From: Aliihoeflea sp. 40Bstr573
GTDB lineage: Bacteria > Pseudomonadota > Alphaproteobacteria > Rhizobiales > Rhizobiaceae
Reading direction: 5' to 3'
NCBI RefSeq assembly: GCF_024105655.1
Contig: NZ_JAAAMH010000004.1
Location: 62,001-126,000 of the forward strand
DNA length: 64,000 nt
Part shown: in pieces, positions 63,780-64,000 of the stretch
Layout of the letters: each line of letters starts with the position of its first letter
How positions within the stretch are numbered: position 1 is the first letter of the stretch
Position numbers and translations under genes: made by a program
The notes under the pieces: model-generated
The model's database searches: none
Told to the model about the DNA's origin: nothing
The model's input: only the letters and a program-made list of their open reading frames with translations

Positions 63780-64000
63780 TCAGCGCGCGCCCAGCGCCTT
63801 CAACACGAAATCCGCGACGCCGGCGGCATAGACGTCGGCATTGACGCCGCGCCGGGCATATTTTGGCCGCTTCACATACCAGTCCTGCAGGAGCGGCTTG
63901 ATCAGCGCGGCGGCGAAGTCGGGATCGGCGACCGTGAACTTCCCCTTCGCCACACCCTCGGCCAGCACTTTTGCAAAGATCGCCTCCGTCGCCGCCTCGC
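63780..64000 (-). CDS. C-terminal part of a TetR/AcrR-like regulator (5' end outside window)
   Basis: Only the last about 72 residues are visible: FAKVLAEGVAKGKFTVADPD, FAAALIKPLLQDWYVKRPKY and VADFVLKALGAR. This resembles the ligand-binding domain end of TetR-family regulators (GxxxGxF.v.dp..aA motif). No DNA-binding domain is in view, so the assignment is tentative. It converges on the OYE gene. Confidence 0.6.
   Translation of the reverse strand, partial: EAATEAIFAKVLAEGVAKGKFTVADPDFAAALIKPLLQDWYVKRPKYARRGVNADVYAAGVADFVLKALGAR

Overview
This 64 kb window is a gene-dense, high-GC alphaproteobacterial chromosome segment. Gene content and order point to the Hyphomicrobiales (Rhizobiales), probably a Phyllobacteriaceae-like lineage: zapE/mdh/sucC, dapF-mtaB-ftsY-ispZ next to cytochrome c maturation genes and acnA, ffh-chorismate mutase-rpsP, sqdBDC, an IalB-like protein, DUF2794, DUF1223 and DUF1236 proteins, and a 136-bp intergenic mosaic repeat in three copies. 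The genus call is inference. No phage, transposase, CRISPR array, tRNA or rRNA gene was recognised. About 75 genes are listed; two are cut by the window ends (sucC on the left, a TetR-like regulator on the right).

Layout. 0-6.4 kb: TCA cycle operon (mdh-sucC), ZapE ATPase, an Omp19/Inh lipoprotein, a metallo-beta-lactamase-fold protein, dapF. 6.6-13.7 kb: mtaB, ftsY, ispZ, an FMN-binding oxidase-like protein and the translationally coupled sulfolipid operon sqdB-sqdD-sqdC. 13.7-21.2 kb: cytochrome c maturation genes in two separated, oppositely oriented blocks (ccmCDG on minus, ccmAB on plus) flanking DUF2794, DUF1223 and acnA, which looks like a 6-kb inversion that broke a ccmABCDG operon. 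21-27 kb: GNAT, Bax-inhibitor-like protein, a YbbP/YbbA ABC exporter with divergent tesA. 27-32.7 kb: thpR, phhB, an ECF sigma factor, IalB-like protein, rlmN, LysE-type exporter. 32.8-37.6 kb: TRAP transporter and argG. 37.6-42 kb: lytic transglycosylase, SH3/DUF1236 protein, zinc-ribbon metallopeptidase, asd with an unusual leader.

42-47 kb holds the most distinctive local system: an ECF42-type sigma factor with a C-terminal extension, its DGPF/YciI partner, an SRPBCC protein and a DUF1428-VOC operon. All three transcription units carry the same promoter-like signature (TGTCGG, 17 bases, CGTC or CGTT), so the sigma factor and its probable regulon can be read directly from the DNA. 47-49.5 kb: rpsP, chorismate mutase, ffh. 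49.8-53.1 kb: small secreted and membrane proteins of unknown function.

53-61.4 kb looks like a stress-response neighbourhood. It contains two divergent Crp/Fnr paralogues, an EcfG-like ECF sigma factor, and several promoters of the form GGAAC-N18/19-TT. These lie before the sigma gene itself, a 24-residue membrane peptide, a secreted 133-residue protein, the TIGR02587/TIGR02588 pair, a DUF2188 operon and a small proline-rich protein. The window ends with a TauE/SafE permease and an ArsR-old yellow enzyme operon with a clear inverted-repeat operator.
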